21,092 nt of DNA from Dehalococcoidia bacterium (GTDB taxonomy: Bacteria > Chloroflexota > Dehalococcoidia > GIF9 > UBA5629), in assembly GCA_016927965.1 (NCBI GenBank), contig JAFGLP010000116.1:1-21092 (forward strand), given 5' to 3'. The notes under the pieces were generated by a model that did no database searches, was not told the origin of the DNA, and was given only the letters and a program-made list of their open reading frames with translations. Positions 7,457-14,739 of this stretch are shown here, piece by piece (positions within the stretch are counted from its first letter, which is position 1; each line of letters starts with the position of its first letter). Made by a program: the position numbers and the translations under genes.

Positions 7457-8707
7457 CTAAAACTCGGCAAAAGGCGTATCCACATTCATCATGGGGTATT
7501 CACCCAGGTAGACGGTTTCCAGTCCTTTTACGATGCCCATAGCGCAGTGGTAGCCGAAGACAACATCTGAGCCGTAGTATTCTTTACCCGATAAGGTGTA
7601 TCTGCCCATAAAGGAATCAAAAGTCCCTCCCCTGATGGTGCGCATGATGGCGTCTGGATCGGTGGTGCCCGCCTGTTCCAGGATTTCGAAATACTGTCCC
7701 ATGCTGTTCATGGCGGAACCACCGAAACAGCCGTACCACAATTCTTTACCGCTTTCTTTCTTGTATGTATCCCAGATCCTCCTGGCCATGTCCTTGTACT
7801 TGTCCGTGACAGTGACTTTTTTAAGTTCCCAGGGGATGGGGTAGTCGCTCACTATATTCTGCAAGGCTTCCTCGCTGCCGGCTATGCCTTTCATCAAATC
7901 CAGGTCCAGTCCTGGCGCCGCCTGGCAGATAGGCCAGGTATAGCCCATCTGGTATCTCTGCTTGGCCATAAGTCCTATTTCCAGAGGTGTCCCCACACAG
8001 TAGATGACCTCTACCCCCTTTTCGGCCATCTTGGTCAGGTAGGGGGTGAAGTTCATCGTCCCCTCCGGGTAATATTCCCGTACACTCTTGATGCCGAACT
8101 CCTCCAGCAGCTTACGGTCTGTTGGGGCGAACATGGTTTCCGGTGTCTGGTCTCCCGATCTTAACCCGGTCCATCCCAGCGTGTGATATTGAGGGAACGC
8201 CTGCATGGCGGAAAGGGCCTGGTAAATAGAGAGTTCCATGACCGGGTATCCGTAGAATACGTAGGAATCATCTGTTGGAAAAGGGTCTATCCCGCCGACG
8301 GTGCTGATATTCAAAATCACCTTTTCCGGGTTGGTCACCTGGGAGATGGCTGCTATGCCCAGGCCGAAATAGCCCACTATAGCGGATACTTTGTGATCGT
8401 ATATCAGCTTTCTGGCCGCTGCTGCGGCAGGCGCAGGGCCATAGGCATCGATAAAATGCATTTCTACCTGGTAGCGGTCCTCGCCCACTTTTAATCCACC
8501 GTCTTCATTTATCAGCCGGGCGTAAAGCTCCATCCCGGGACGCAGACTCAATCCCCACAGCGCCGCCTGCCCCGTGAAAGGCATAATAGAGCCGACTTTT
8601 AATGTCTTCATCTCGGGGGTGGGCTGTGGTACAGGCGCCGCACAGGCGCAGATTGTAATTGTCAGCATGACGACGATCAGGCACGCCATCGCATATCTCT
8701 TGAACAT
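7457..8707 (-). CDS. LIV-type ABC transporter substrate-binding lipoprotein (paralogue 4)
   Basis: This is the fourth binding lipoprotein, 416 aa. The cationic N-terminus MFKRY and hydrophobic stretch end in ICAC, predicting a lipidated Cys22 followed by AAPVPQPTPE. The fold starts at LKVGSIMPFTGQAALWG. It shares with paralogue 1 the central SGDQTPE segment, where paralogues 2 and 3 instead have SGEHDID; this may mark two ligand-binding subtypes. It ends DTPFAEF. A strong Shine-Dalgarno (GAGGAGGT) precedes the ATG. It is the first binding-protein gene after the block of three lipocalin-like genes (129-nt gap) and has its own terminator, so it may be the most highly expressed of the four. The ligand is unknown, and no cognate permease is adjacent. 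Confidence 0.92.
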   Translation of the reverse strand: MFKRYAMACLIVVMLTITICACAAPVPQPTPEMKTLKVGSIMPFTGQAALWGLSLRPGMELYARLINEDGGLKVGEDRYQVEMHFIDAYGPAPAAAAARKLIYDHKVSAIVGYFGLGIAAISQVTNPEKVILNISTVGGIDPFPTDDSYVFYGYPVMELSIYQALSAMQAFPQYHTLGWTGLRSGDQTPETMFAPTDRKLLEEFGIKSVREYYPEGTMNFTPYLTKMAEKGVEVIYCVGTPLEIGLMAKQRYQMGYTWPICQAAPGLDLDLMKGIAGSEEALQNIVSDYPIPWELKKVTVTDKYKDMARRIWDTYKKESGKELWYGCFGGSAMNSMGQYFEILEQAGTTDPDAIMRTIRGGTFDSFMGRYTLSGKEYYGSDVVFGYHCAMGIVKGLETVYLGEYPMMNVDTPFAEF

Positions 8708-8836
8708 CTTTTACCTCCTCTTGCTATATTAGCTGGTTATAACACCCTTGCTGGCGGTCCCCTTTATTTGTTTGAAACCGAACTAATCTGCATACGCCAC
8801 CTATCCCCAGCATAATCGGTGTTTATACCGGGGCCG

Positions 8837-9805
8837 CTACTTCAGAAGCACATACTCGTTGAGGGCCTGGCTGCTGACCTCTTCCACCGTTTCACCCATC
8901 TTAATACGTGCATTGTAACTGTTCAAGCGCCGGAAATAATTGGTGTTAGACCCTCCCGGGCCGGTAACATTGGTCACGTATTCCAGCACCTTGACGATAT
9001 CCAGACGGCAGCATATGTCGATGCCTTCAGACAGGGCCCGTATGTCGATCTGGTCCGGCATATTGATTCCACTCTCGGCATGTATTGCTTCTTTGCTCAT
9101 TGTGAATTTTATGGCAGGCGAGGCAAAGATGATCTCGCTTTCCCTTGCGACGAAAAGGGAAGGTATGATCGGATTTTCCTTTATCAGAGGCATGAACCAG
9201 CCATAGACGAAAGTATACTTCTCATCGTACATCCTGCCCCAGCCCCAGCCGGCGTAGCTGTTGGACATCTCCACATCACCCCAGTTTTTATCATGATAGC
9301 CGTCTCCCCTGACCGGTATGACCTTGCCATCCAGCAGCAGGTTGCCCGTTACCTCTGCCCTGGGCATGGGGTTGACCCAGCCCTGTTTGCCGGTGACGTC
9401 GTTTTTGACCAGGCCGTTGGAGGTCCATTTCCAGCCGGGCACCTTGCGTTTGTAGGTCAGGTCAACGCCGATATTTTCAGCGCGCAGATGGACCCTGTAG
9501 AGATCGCCTTCCTGGACGATGTAGTTATCGCCCCACTTAACGTCGCACTTCTCCAGGCTGGCACTGCAGTCTGTGTAATCGAATGCTGCGCTGCCCCTGA
9601 TGCGCTCCCCTTCCGGCGGGTACAGGTCGATAATGATCATAGGGATGTGCTGTCCTTCGTACTCGGTGCGCCAGAAACAGGATAGGGTACAGGAATAGCC
9701 ATTATCGAAAATGGCGTCCAGGTACCACCACTCGTAGTAGTTCGGAGAATCGTACGGGTGGACAGCATCGTCACTGTCCTGGTATTTGGAAACGATCTTT
9801 TTCAA
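8837..9805 (-). CDS. CrtC/AttH-type lipocalin-fold protein (copy A)
   Basis: This 322-aa protein belongs to the two-domain lipocalin-like family that includes carotenoid 1,2-hydratase CrtC and AttH; fungal Diels-Alderases share the fold. Signatures are YEWWYLD (24-30), FDNGYS (33-38), SLEKCDV (83-89) and GYHDKNWG (169-176), then GWGWGR (186-191). There is no signal peptide, so it should be cytoplasmic. Its four intact paralogues here have HDHNWG where this copy has HDKNWG, a change in the most conserved motif that may alter activity. The start is TTG at 9805: an in-frame TAA lies two codons upstream, the Shine-Dalgarno GGGGGT is weak, and any later start would lose the YEWWY motif. It ends in NEYVLLK, the tail seen in the relic at 6045. 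The reaction is unknown; hydration or cyclisation of an isoprenoid-like substrate, or simple lipid binding, are the options. Confidence 0.82.
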   Translation of the reverse strand: MKKIVSKYQDSDDAVHPYDSPNYYEWWYLDAIFDNGYSCTLSCFWRTEYEGQHIPMIIIDLYPPEGERIRGSAAFDYTDCSASLEKCDVKWGDNYIVQEGDLYRVHLRAENIGVDLTYKRKVPGWKWTSNGLVKNDVTGKQGWVNPMPRAEVTGNLLLDGKVIPVRGDGYHDKNWGDVEMSNSYAGWGWGRMYDEKYTFVYGWFMPLIKENPIIPSLFVARESEIIFASPAIKFTMSKEAIHAESGINMPDQIDIRALSEGIDICCRLDIVKVLEYVTNVTGPGGSNTNYFRRLNSYNARIKMGETVEEVSSQALNEYVLLK

Positions 9806-9875
9806 AGTTTACCCCCAAGTTTTAGAATAAGCTGATCGGAAAAATACCCGTTACTGTTGTTTTACATATATTCAA

Positions 9876-10856
9876 TCAACGAAGCAGAACATGTTCATTA
9901 ATGGCATCACCTGTCACGGTGACGGGATTGCCGCCCATCGTTATCGTCACGTCGTATTTATTAAGGCGGCGGTAATAATAGCTGGTGAATCCGGCGGCAT
10001 CCGGTTCAGAGACAGTTGAGTGCAGGACTTTTATCACGTTAAGATGGCAATGGACGTCAACGCCGTCCGATCTGCCATCGATCATGATGTCTGTAGGAAT
10101 AGATTTGCCGGTTTTTTCATGCAGGATGTTTTTACCCATTGTGAACTTAACGGGAGTGGCAGCAAAGATTGGTTTGTCATTCTTTACCACATACAGGGCG
10201 GAGTTTATGCCAGTCTCGGTCGTCAACGGCAGCAGGTAGAAGTAAACGAACGTGTATTCAGGGTGGAACATCCTTCCCCAGACCCACCCGTTCATGCTTT
10301 TGGACATCAGCGTATCTCCCCAGTTATGGTCATGGTATCCCTGGCCTTTCACCGGTACCTCTTTGTCGTCGATCAGGAGTTTTCCTGTGACATTTCCCAT
10401 CGGGATCGGGCATACCCATCCATGTTTCCCGTTTTCATCATCCAGCAGTATTCCACTTTCCGACCATTTCCAGCCGGGGACTTTTCTTGTATAGGTCATC
10501 TCAACGCCCACATTTGCCCCCAGTTGAGCCACGTGCATTGAAATCTGATAGACATCGCCTTGCTGCTTTATGTAATTCTTGCCTATCGTCACATCGCATT
10601 TATCGGGATTGGTTTGACTGTTCTTGTAATCGAATATTTCGGCGCCATCGATCTTTTTCCCGTCCGGGGTGTATATTGAAATCATTATAAAAGGAGCAGG
10701 ATTGCCCATGACGATGGTGCGCCAGAAGCACGATACCGTGCAGGTGTAGCCATTTTCAAATACGCCGTCGAAGTACCACCATTCGTAGTAATAAGGCGTA
10801 TCGAACGGATGGACTGCGTCGTCCTTATCCTTGTAGCTGGATATTATTTCTTTCAA
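9876..10856 (-). CDS. CrtC/AttH-type lipocalin-fold protein (copy B)
   Basis: This is a second member of the lipocalin-like family, 326 aa from the chosen start. Motifs: YYYEWWYFD (22-30), FENGYTC (33-39), CDV (87-89), GYHDHNWG (173-180), and WGRMF just after. No signal peptide or membrane segment is present. The open frame runs to a TTG at 10877, but an internal TTG at 10856 has GGGGAGG six bases upstream and gives MKEIISSYKDKDDAVHP, which lines up with the N-terminus of copy A (MKKIVSKYQDSDDAVHP). I therefore prefer 10856. The C-terminus GDAINEHVLLR is the closest match to the relic at 6045-6083. It sits 70 nt ahead of copy A and 100 nt after copy C, the latter gap holding a strong hairpin. 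The catalytic role is unknown; family relatives act on hydrophobic polyenes. Confidence 0.82.
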   Translation of the reverse strand: MKEIISSYKDKDDAVHPFDTPYYYEWWYFDGVFENGYTCTVSCFWRTIVMGNPAPFIMISIYTPDGKKIDGAEIFDYKNSQTNPDKCDVTIGKNYIKQQGDVYQISMHVAQLGANVGVEMTYTRKVPGWKWSESGILLDDENGKHGWVCPIPMGNVTGKLLIDDKEVPVKGQGYHDHNWGDTLMSKSMNGWVWGRMFHPEYTFVYFYLLPLTTETGINSALYVVKNDKPIFAATPVKFTMGKNILHEKTGKSIPTDIMIDGRSDGVDVHCHLNVIKVLHSTVSEPDAAGFTSYYYRRLNKYDVTITMGGNPVTVTGDAINEHVLLR

Positions 10857-10878
10857 CCTGTGCCTCCCCGTATTCAAG

Positions 10879-10914
10879 AGTTATCAGCGTACCGGACCCG
10901 GTTCGCTGATAACT
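10879..10914. other. Strong 36-nt hairpin between lipocalin copies C and B
   Basis: Perfect 11-nt arms (AGTTATCAGCG at 10879-10889, CGCTGATAACT at 10904-10914) enclose a further 5-bp inverted repeat (ACCGG/CCGGT), with one T-T mismatch between the stems. On the minus (coding) strand no T-tract follows, so it looks more like an mRNA-stabilising or processing hairpin than a terminator. On the + strand it is followed by GTTTTGT. Confidence 0.7.
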
Positions 10915-10956
10915 GTTTTGTATCTCTTTGTGCAGAAAAATCAGCTTATTGTCAAC

Positions 10957-11952
10957 TTATTTTTTGAACAGCTTGGCAACAGCCTGCGGGCGCAGCAGCT
11001 CGTATTCACTCATGGTATTGCCGGAGATCTCCTCGACTTTTTTTCCTACCTTGATGGTGCATTTGTAGTCGGCTTTGAACCGCCAGTAATAGGCCGGCCA
11101 CGGCGCCATCGTCGGGATGGTGTTGGTGTCGAAAATGCTCCTGGTGAACACCTCCAGTTTCACTGAAGTCTTGCCGTCTTTGGCCTTGATGTCCAGCTTG
11201 CGCGGGATCATCTGCCCGGTTTCTTTGTCCAGCTTCGGCCCGGATGCTTTCATCTCCACGTTCTCCGGCGTCATCAGTACCTTATCTCCCTTGGCCAGGA
11301 ACAGCCTGGGGATGTTCGGCTCGTTCTTCCTGGTCGGGTACAGGTAATAGTAGATAAGGGTATATTCAGGATGATGGAAGCGTCCCCACCACCAGTAACC
11401 GAGGCTGTCATGCATGCTTACATTACCCCAGTTGTGATCGTGGTATCCTTTGCCTTTAACTTTTATCTCCTTGCCGCGCAGTGTAATCGTGCCTTCCACC
11501 TCGGCCCTTGGACAGGGGACAAGCCAGCCCTGCACCTGGTCGCGGTTATCATAGAGGCGTCCTATGCCAAGCGGCTTCCAGGGCGGGACTACCCGCTTGA
11601 ATTTCAGGTCCATGCCGGTTTTCTTCCCTGGAGCATAGACGTGGTAGGTATCGCCTTCCTGCTTTTCAAAGCATTCTCCCATCTTGACATCGCATCGGCT
11701 CTGGCTGGCCGAGCAGTCACTGGGTGGCATCAGCTTGGCGCCTGATATTTTCTCTCCCTCAGGAGTGTAAATTTCCTTGGTTACTACAGGAAAGCGCGGC
11801 TGCCCAAATCCATTCATCCAGTGGTAAACGGTCACACAGGAATATCCATTGTCAAAATGGGCATCATTGTACCACCACTCGTAATAATCAGGGGTTTTAT
11901 AGGGGTGCAGGCCGTCGTCCCTGTCGGTATACTTGCTCGGTTTTATTGCCAT
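10957..11952 (-). CDS. CrtC/AttH-type lipocalin-fold protein (copy C)
   Basis: This is a third lipocalin-like paralogue, 331 aa. Motifs: YYEWWYND (23-30, with Asn where others have Phe or Leu), FDNGYSC (33-39), CSASQSRCDV (80-89), GYHDHNWG (169-176), and YWWWGR (186-191). It has a longer, basic C-terminal tail (ELLRPQAVAKLFKK) than its relatives. It also has VVPPWKP where copies A, B and E have VPGWK, so with copy D (VVPPIK) it may form a second subgroup. The ATG at 11952 is preceded by GGAGGT about 8 nt upstream. It is separated from the acyl-CoA dehydrogenase gene by 208 nt containing overlapping inverted repeats. It lacks a signal peptide and should be cytoplasmic. The substrate is unknown. 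Confidence 0.82.
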   Translation of the reverse strand: MAIKPSKYTDRDDGLHPYKTPDYYEWWYNDAHFDNGYSCVTVYHWMNGFGQPRFPVVTKEIYTPEGEKISGAKLMPPSDCSASQSRCDVKMGECFEKQEGDTYHVYAPGKKTGMDLKFKRVVPPWKPLGIGRLYDNRDQVQGWLVPCPRAEVEGTITLRGKEIKVKGKGYHDHNWGNVSMHDSLGYWWWGRFHHPEYTLIYYYLYPTRKNEPNIPRLFLAKGDKVLMTPENVEMKASGPKLDKETGQMIPRKLDIKAKDGKTSVKLEVFTRSIFDTNTIPTMAPWPAYYWRFKADYKCTIKVGKKVEEISGNTMSEYELLRPQAVAKLFKK

Positions 11953-12084
11953 GGGGCTTACCTCCGCTATATTTTTATTCTTTACCCTTGAGGGGTTAGT
12001 CAGCAGTTTCCCTCATTGCAGTATGCCGGACGCTGATTAAAATTTCCCTGCAGTCCACCACTTTAAAAATCAATTGTTGACCGG

Positions 12085-12108
12085 TTTGAATTGGATATTC
12101 AAATCCAA
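12085..12108. repeat. Overlapping, mutually exclusive inverted repeats upstream of lipocalin copy C
   Basis: TTTGAAT (12085-12091) pairs with ATTCAAA (12097-12103) around a 5-nt loop, and TTGGAT (12091-12096) pairs with ATCCAA (12103-12108) around a 6-nt loop. The two stems share bases and cannot form together. The site lies about 130-155 nt upstream of the start at 11952, in a 208-nt gap otherwise without recognisable features. It could be an operator or an attenuator-like switch. Confidence 0.4.
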
Positions 12109-12160
12109 CTCAAACTCAGCCAACATCAGTTGCTTTAGAAAATTGCCCGATATTAAAAGA

Positions 12161-13345
12161 TTATTTCATCCTGGGCAGGCCGAGGCCATACCAGGCAATG
12201 ATGTTCCGCTGGATCTCGTTTGTTCCTGCGGAAATCGTTCCTACAAAGCTCTCCTGGTATGTGTTTTCAAAGAGGCCGGCAAAATGCGCCCAGCGTGAAT
12301 ATTTCACCTGGCCGAACGGGCCGAACAGATCAAGGGCAAAAGCGGCCATGCGTTCTTCCAGCTCAGTTGAAAATACTTTCATACCGGAAGCATCCATCAG
12401 CCCCATCTCGTTCCTGCCCTGCTGGTCGGCTATGCGGTAACTGAGGGTCTTGGCAGCTTCTACATCGGTGGCCAGTTGTGCAAGACGGTTGCGTACCAGC
12501 GGGTCCTGCGACAGCGGCTTGCCGCGTCTCAGGGTATGGTTGCAGTATTCTACCAGGTGCTCGATATGGCGCTGCATCGAAGCAACCCCACCGACACCGG
12601 ACCTTTCAAAACCGGCCAGGACGTTTACCACGGCCCATCCCCCGCCTTCTTTACCAACAATATATTTTGCCGGTACATGCACATCATCGAAGAAGACTTC
12701 ATTCAGAATATGACCGTCGTTCATGTAGTATAAAGGCTTCACGGTGATGCCAGGAGTCTTCATGTCCATCAGCAGGAACGTCAGGTTCTTATGTTTTGGT
12801 GCATTGGGGTCGGACCTGAATACGCCGAACCCCCAGTCTGCATTATGGGCATTAGTATTCCAGGTTTTCTGCCCGTTGATGATGAATTCATCGCCTTTCC
12901 TGATGGCGTTGCATGTAAGCGCTGCCAGGTCTGAACCAGCGTTGGGTTCGCTCCAGAGTTCACACCACATGGTTTCACCTTTGGCAATGCCGGGCAGGAA
13001 CTCTTTTTTAAGCTCTTCCGATGCGACTGCCAACAGGGTTGGCGCAAGCATGCCGACGCCAAACGGGTCAAGTCCCGCGCATCCGTTGTAACCCATGGCC
13101 TCTGCCAGCATTACCTGGTCAGTGCGGTCGCCTGAACCGCCGTGTTCCTTGGGCCATGACAGTGCTATCAACCCCCTTTTACCCAGTTCCCTGGCGCAAT
13201 ATTTGAAATATTGCCAGCCTTCACCTTCATCGAACATGCTCTTTTCGCCGATGAAGCTGGCCGGGCGTTTTGAAGCAAGCTCCTTGCATATGGCGTGAAA
13301 TTCCGCCCTGCGTTTTTCCTGTTCCGGGGTAAATCTGAAATCCAA
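12161..13345 (-). CDS. Acyl-CoA dehydrogenase family protein (FAD-dependent)
   Basis: This 394-aa flavoprotein would introduce a 2,3-double bond into an acyl-CoA. Length and layout match the family: N-terminal helical domain (MDFRFTPEQEKRR), beta domain with the FAD/substrate motif WSEPNAGSDLA (131-141) and GQKTWNTNA (158-166), and a C-terminal helical domain ending in GTNEIQRNI (374-382). The medium-chain-type catalytic Glu near the C-terminus is replaced by Ala373 (SAGTNE). Glu247 in GFERSG sits where isovaleryl-CoA dehydrogenase carries its base, so an alternative-base subclass (branched-chain, long-chain or steroid-side-chain type) is likely. The start is TTG at 13345, with AGGAGG 8 nt upstream and the expected MDF beginning. 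It lies between the two lipocalin blocks, which ties the lipocalin proteins to acyl-CoA chemistry. The electron acceptor (ETF) is not in the window. Confidence 0.92.
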   Translation of the reverse strand: MDFRFTPEQEKRRAEFHAICKELASKRPASFIGEKSMFDEGEGWQYFKYCARELGKRGLIALSWPKEHGGSGDRTDQVMLAEAMGYNGCAGLDPFGVGMLAPTLLAVASEELKKEFLPGIAKGETMWCELWSEPNAGSDLAALTCNAIRKGDEFIINGQKTWNTNAHNADWGFGVFRSDPNAPKHKNLTFLLMDMKTPGITVKPLYYMNDGHILNEVFFDDVHVPAKYIVGKEGGGWAVVNVLAGFERSGVGGVASMQRHIEHLVEYCNHTLRRGKPLSQDPLVRNRLAQLATDVEAAKTLSYRIADQQGRNEMGLMDASGMKVFSTELEERMAAFALDLFGPFGQVKYSRWAHFAGLFENTYQESFVGTISAGTNEIQRNIIAWYGLGLPRMK

Positions 13346-13431
13346 TTTATTTCCCTCCTGATAATTTACAGGCCGGTTAGTCAGTCCAGACTGCGGCGGC
13401 CAATAATACTTGCATGATAAGTAAGTACATT

Positions 13432-13445
13432 GTCGAAATATCGAC
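13432..13445. repeat. Short palindrome upstream of the acyl-CoA dehydrogenase gene
   Basis: GTCGA and TCGAC flank AATA, about 87 nt upstream of the start at 13345. The size and symmetry fit a repressor operator, but no regulator gene is present to link it to, and chance occurrence is possible. Confidence 0.25.
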
Positions 13446-13481
13446 TTTATAGATTATCAAAAACCTGCTTGGGGCGTCAAA

Positions 13482-13556
13482 GAGCATTCAGCTAGCGCAT
13501 TAAGATAGATTGTATTGCATCTGCCCTGAATGCTCAACGTATCTATCAAATCTATC
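13482..13556. repeat. 10-bp inverted repeat with nested GATAGAT/ATCTATC repeats
   Basis: GAGCATTCAG (13482-13491) and CTGAATGCTC (13526-13535) are perfect inverted arms 34 nt apart. GATAGAT at 13504-13510 has two complementary partners, ATCTATC at 13541-13547 and 13550-13556. On the minus strand the site lies between the stop of lipocalin copy D and the acyl-CoA dehydrogenase gene. It lacks a T-tract, so it is a structured spacer of unknown role rather than a standard terminator. Confidence 0.45.
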
Positions 13557-13584
13557 TCCAGTTAATTAATGGTCAGGCTTATAT

Positions 13585-14595
13585 CTAGTCGATATTTAAC
13601 AGCATATACTCTCTTATAGTAGTACCGGTGACCCTATCATGGAAGTCTTTGCCCTCGATATCCGCCACATAGTCATCGATAAATCTCCAGAAGTAATACT
13701 GCGGCAGGCCTTCCACTTTTTGCATAAGGCCGCTTTGCTTGATCTCCTTCTTTTTTAGATCTATATTGAACTTGATATCACCCTGCTTCCCACTCAGGGA
13801 TATGCTGGTAGGTATGTCCTTTTTTGTCTCGGGATCGTGCATAGCCTCTGTGACTTTGAAATCCATTTCCGGGGTGACAACTACGGGTTGCGCTCCCCTG
13901 CAAATATATAGCTCTGGTCTGTTGGAAGTCCCTTCTATCCATGGCAGGATCCATGAGTAGATAATCGTGTATTTATCGTCGAAAAGCCTACCCCAGGACC
14001 AACCGCGCAACCCCTCGCCCATATTCGCATTGCCCCAGTTATGGTCGTGATAGCCCTCTCCTTTCACCCGGATAGCCTGTCCTTCGATGGTCAGTGTGCC
14101 TTCCACCCTGGCCATTGGCATTGCAATGACCCATCCGTGGTATATCCCCATCGTCTCTTCCGGCGGCGGGAAAAATCCCGGTCCCCTTTTGATAGGGGGG
14201 ACAACATTAGTATAAGTCAGATCGACAGCAATTCCCTTGGCCTGCATCTTTACATGATAACGTCCATCGTCTTCTACCCTGCAAAAGGAGTCTCTTAGTT
14301 CAACATCACATTTCTCGGTACTGGCCGAGCAGGTATATTTTTGGGGATTAATTGCAGCAAGCGCCTCGTATTTCTTGCCGTCCGGTGAATAAATGTACAT
14401 CTGCATAGTGGTTAAGTGCGGTATTATAAAACCGTTCCTCCAGTGCAGCGTCAGGGCACTGGAGTACCCGTTATCGAACTTGGCATCAAAGTACCACCAC
14501 TCATAGTAATCCTTTGCATCGCACGGGTGAAGAGCATCGTCACTTAATTCATATTTGGCATAGTACTTTTCATCTATTTTGAGTCCCTGGATCAT
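13585..14595 (-). CDS. CrtC/AttH-type lipocalin-fold protein (copy D)
   Basis: This is a fourth lipocalin-like paralogue, at 336 aa the longest. Motifs: YYEWWYFD (30-37), FDNGYS (40-45), CSASTEKCDV (89-98), GYHDHNWG (181-188), and GWSWGR (198-203). Compared with the others it has an N-terminal extension of about seven residues and an insertion rich in Gly and Pro (GPGFFPPPEETMGIY, about 138-152) in the inter-strand loop before the HGWV segment. That loop could shape the binding pocket differently. The ATG at 14595 has AAGGAGG 7 nt upstream. It has no signal peptide. It follows copy E by 144 nt and precedes the acyl-CoA dehydrogenase by 239 nt. The function is unknown beyond family membership. 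Confidence 0.82.
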   Translation of the reverse strand: MIQGLKIDEKYYAKYELSDDALHPCDAKDYYEWWYFDAKFDNGYSSALTLHWRNGFIIPHLTTMQMYIYSPDGKKYEALAAINPQKYTCSASTEKCDVELRDSFCRVEDDGRYHVKMQAKGIAVDLTYTNVVPPIKRGPGFFPPPEETMGIYHGWVIAMPMARVEGTLTIEGQAIRVKGEGYHDHNWGNANMGEGLRGWSWGRLFDDKYTIIYSWILPWIEGTSNRPELYICRGAQPVVVTPEMDFKVTEAMHDPETKKDIPTSISLSGKQGDIKFNIDLKKKEIKQSGLMQKVEGLPQYYFWRFIDDYVADIEGKDFHDRVTGTTIREYMLLNID

Positions 14596-14739
14596 GTGGC
14601 GCCTCCTTGCTGATAGATACTAAAGATCGTAAATTCGGCATCATTAAAACGGGATATGCCCTGTTAGCTGATCTTTATTGGTGTTGTCTTATAGCTTGCT
14701 GGATTGACACCGGTGGATGTACCGGAAATATTAGCTCAA

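Noticed and set aside
8819..9685. Long + strand open frame (288 codons) opposite lipocalin copy A
   Set aside because: It lies antisense to a gene with clear family motifs, has no recognisable domain or ribosome-binding site, and is explained by codon bias of the real gene on the other strand.
10020..10541. + strand open frame (173 codons) opposite lipocalin copy B
   Set aside because: Antisense shadow; no motif, no signal for translation, and the minus-strand product is a clear paralogue of four neighbours.
11994..13384. Shared 10-mer GGTTAGTCAG upstream of lipocalin copy C (11994-12003) and the acyl-CoA dehydrogenase (13375-13384)
   Set aside because: Only two copies, at different distances from their starts, not palindromic; a match of this length between spacers is plausible by chance.
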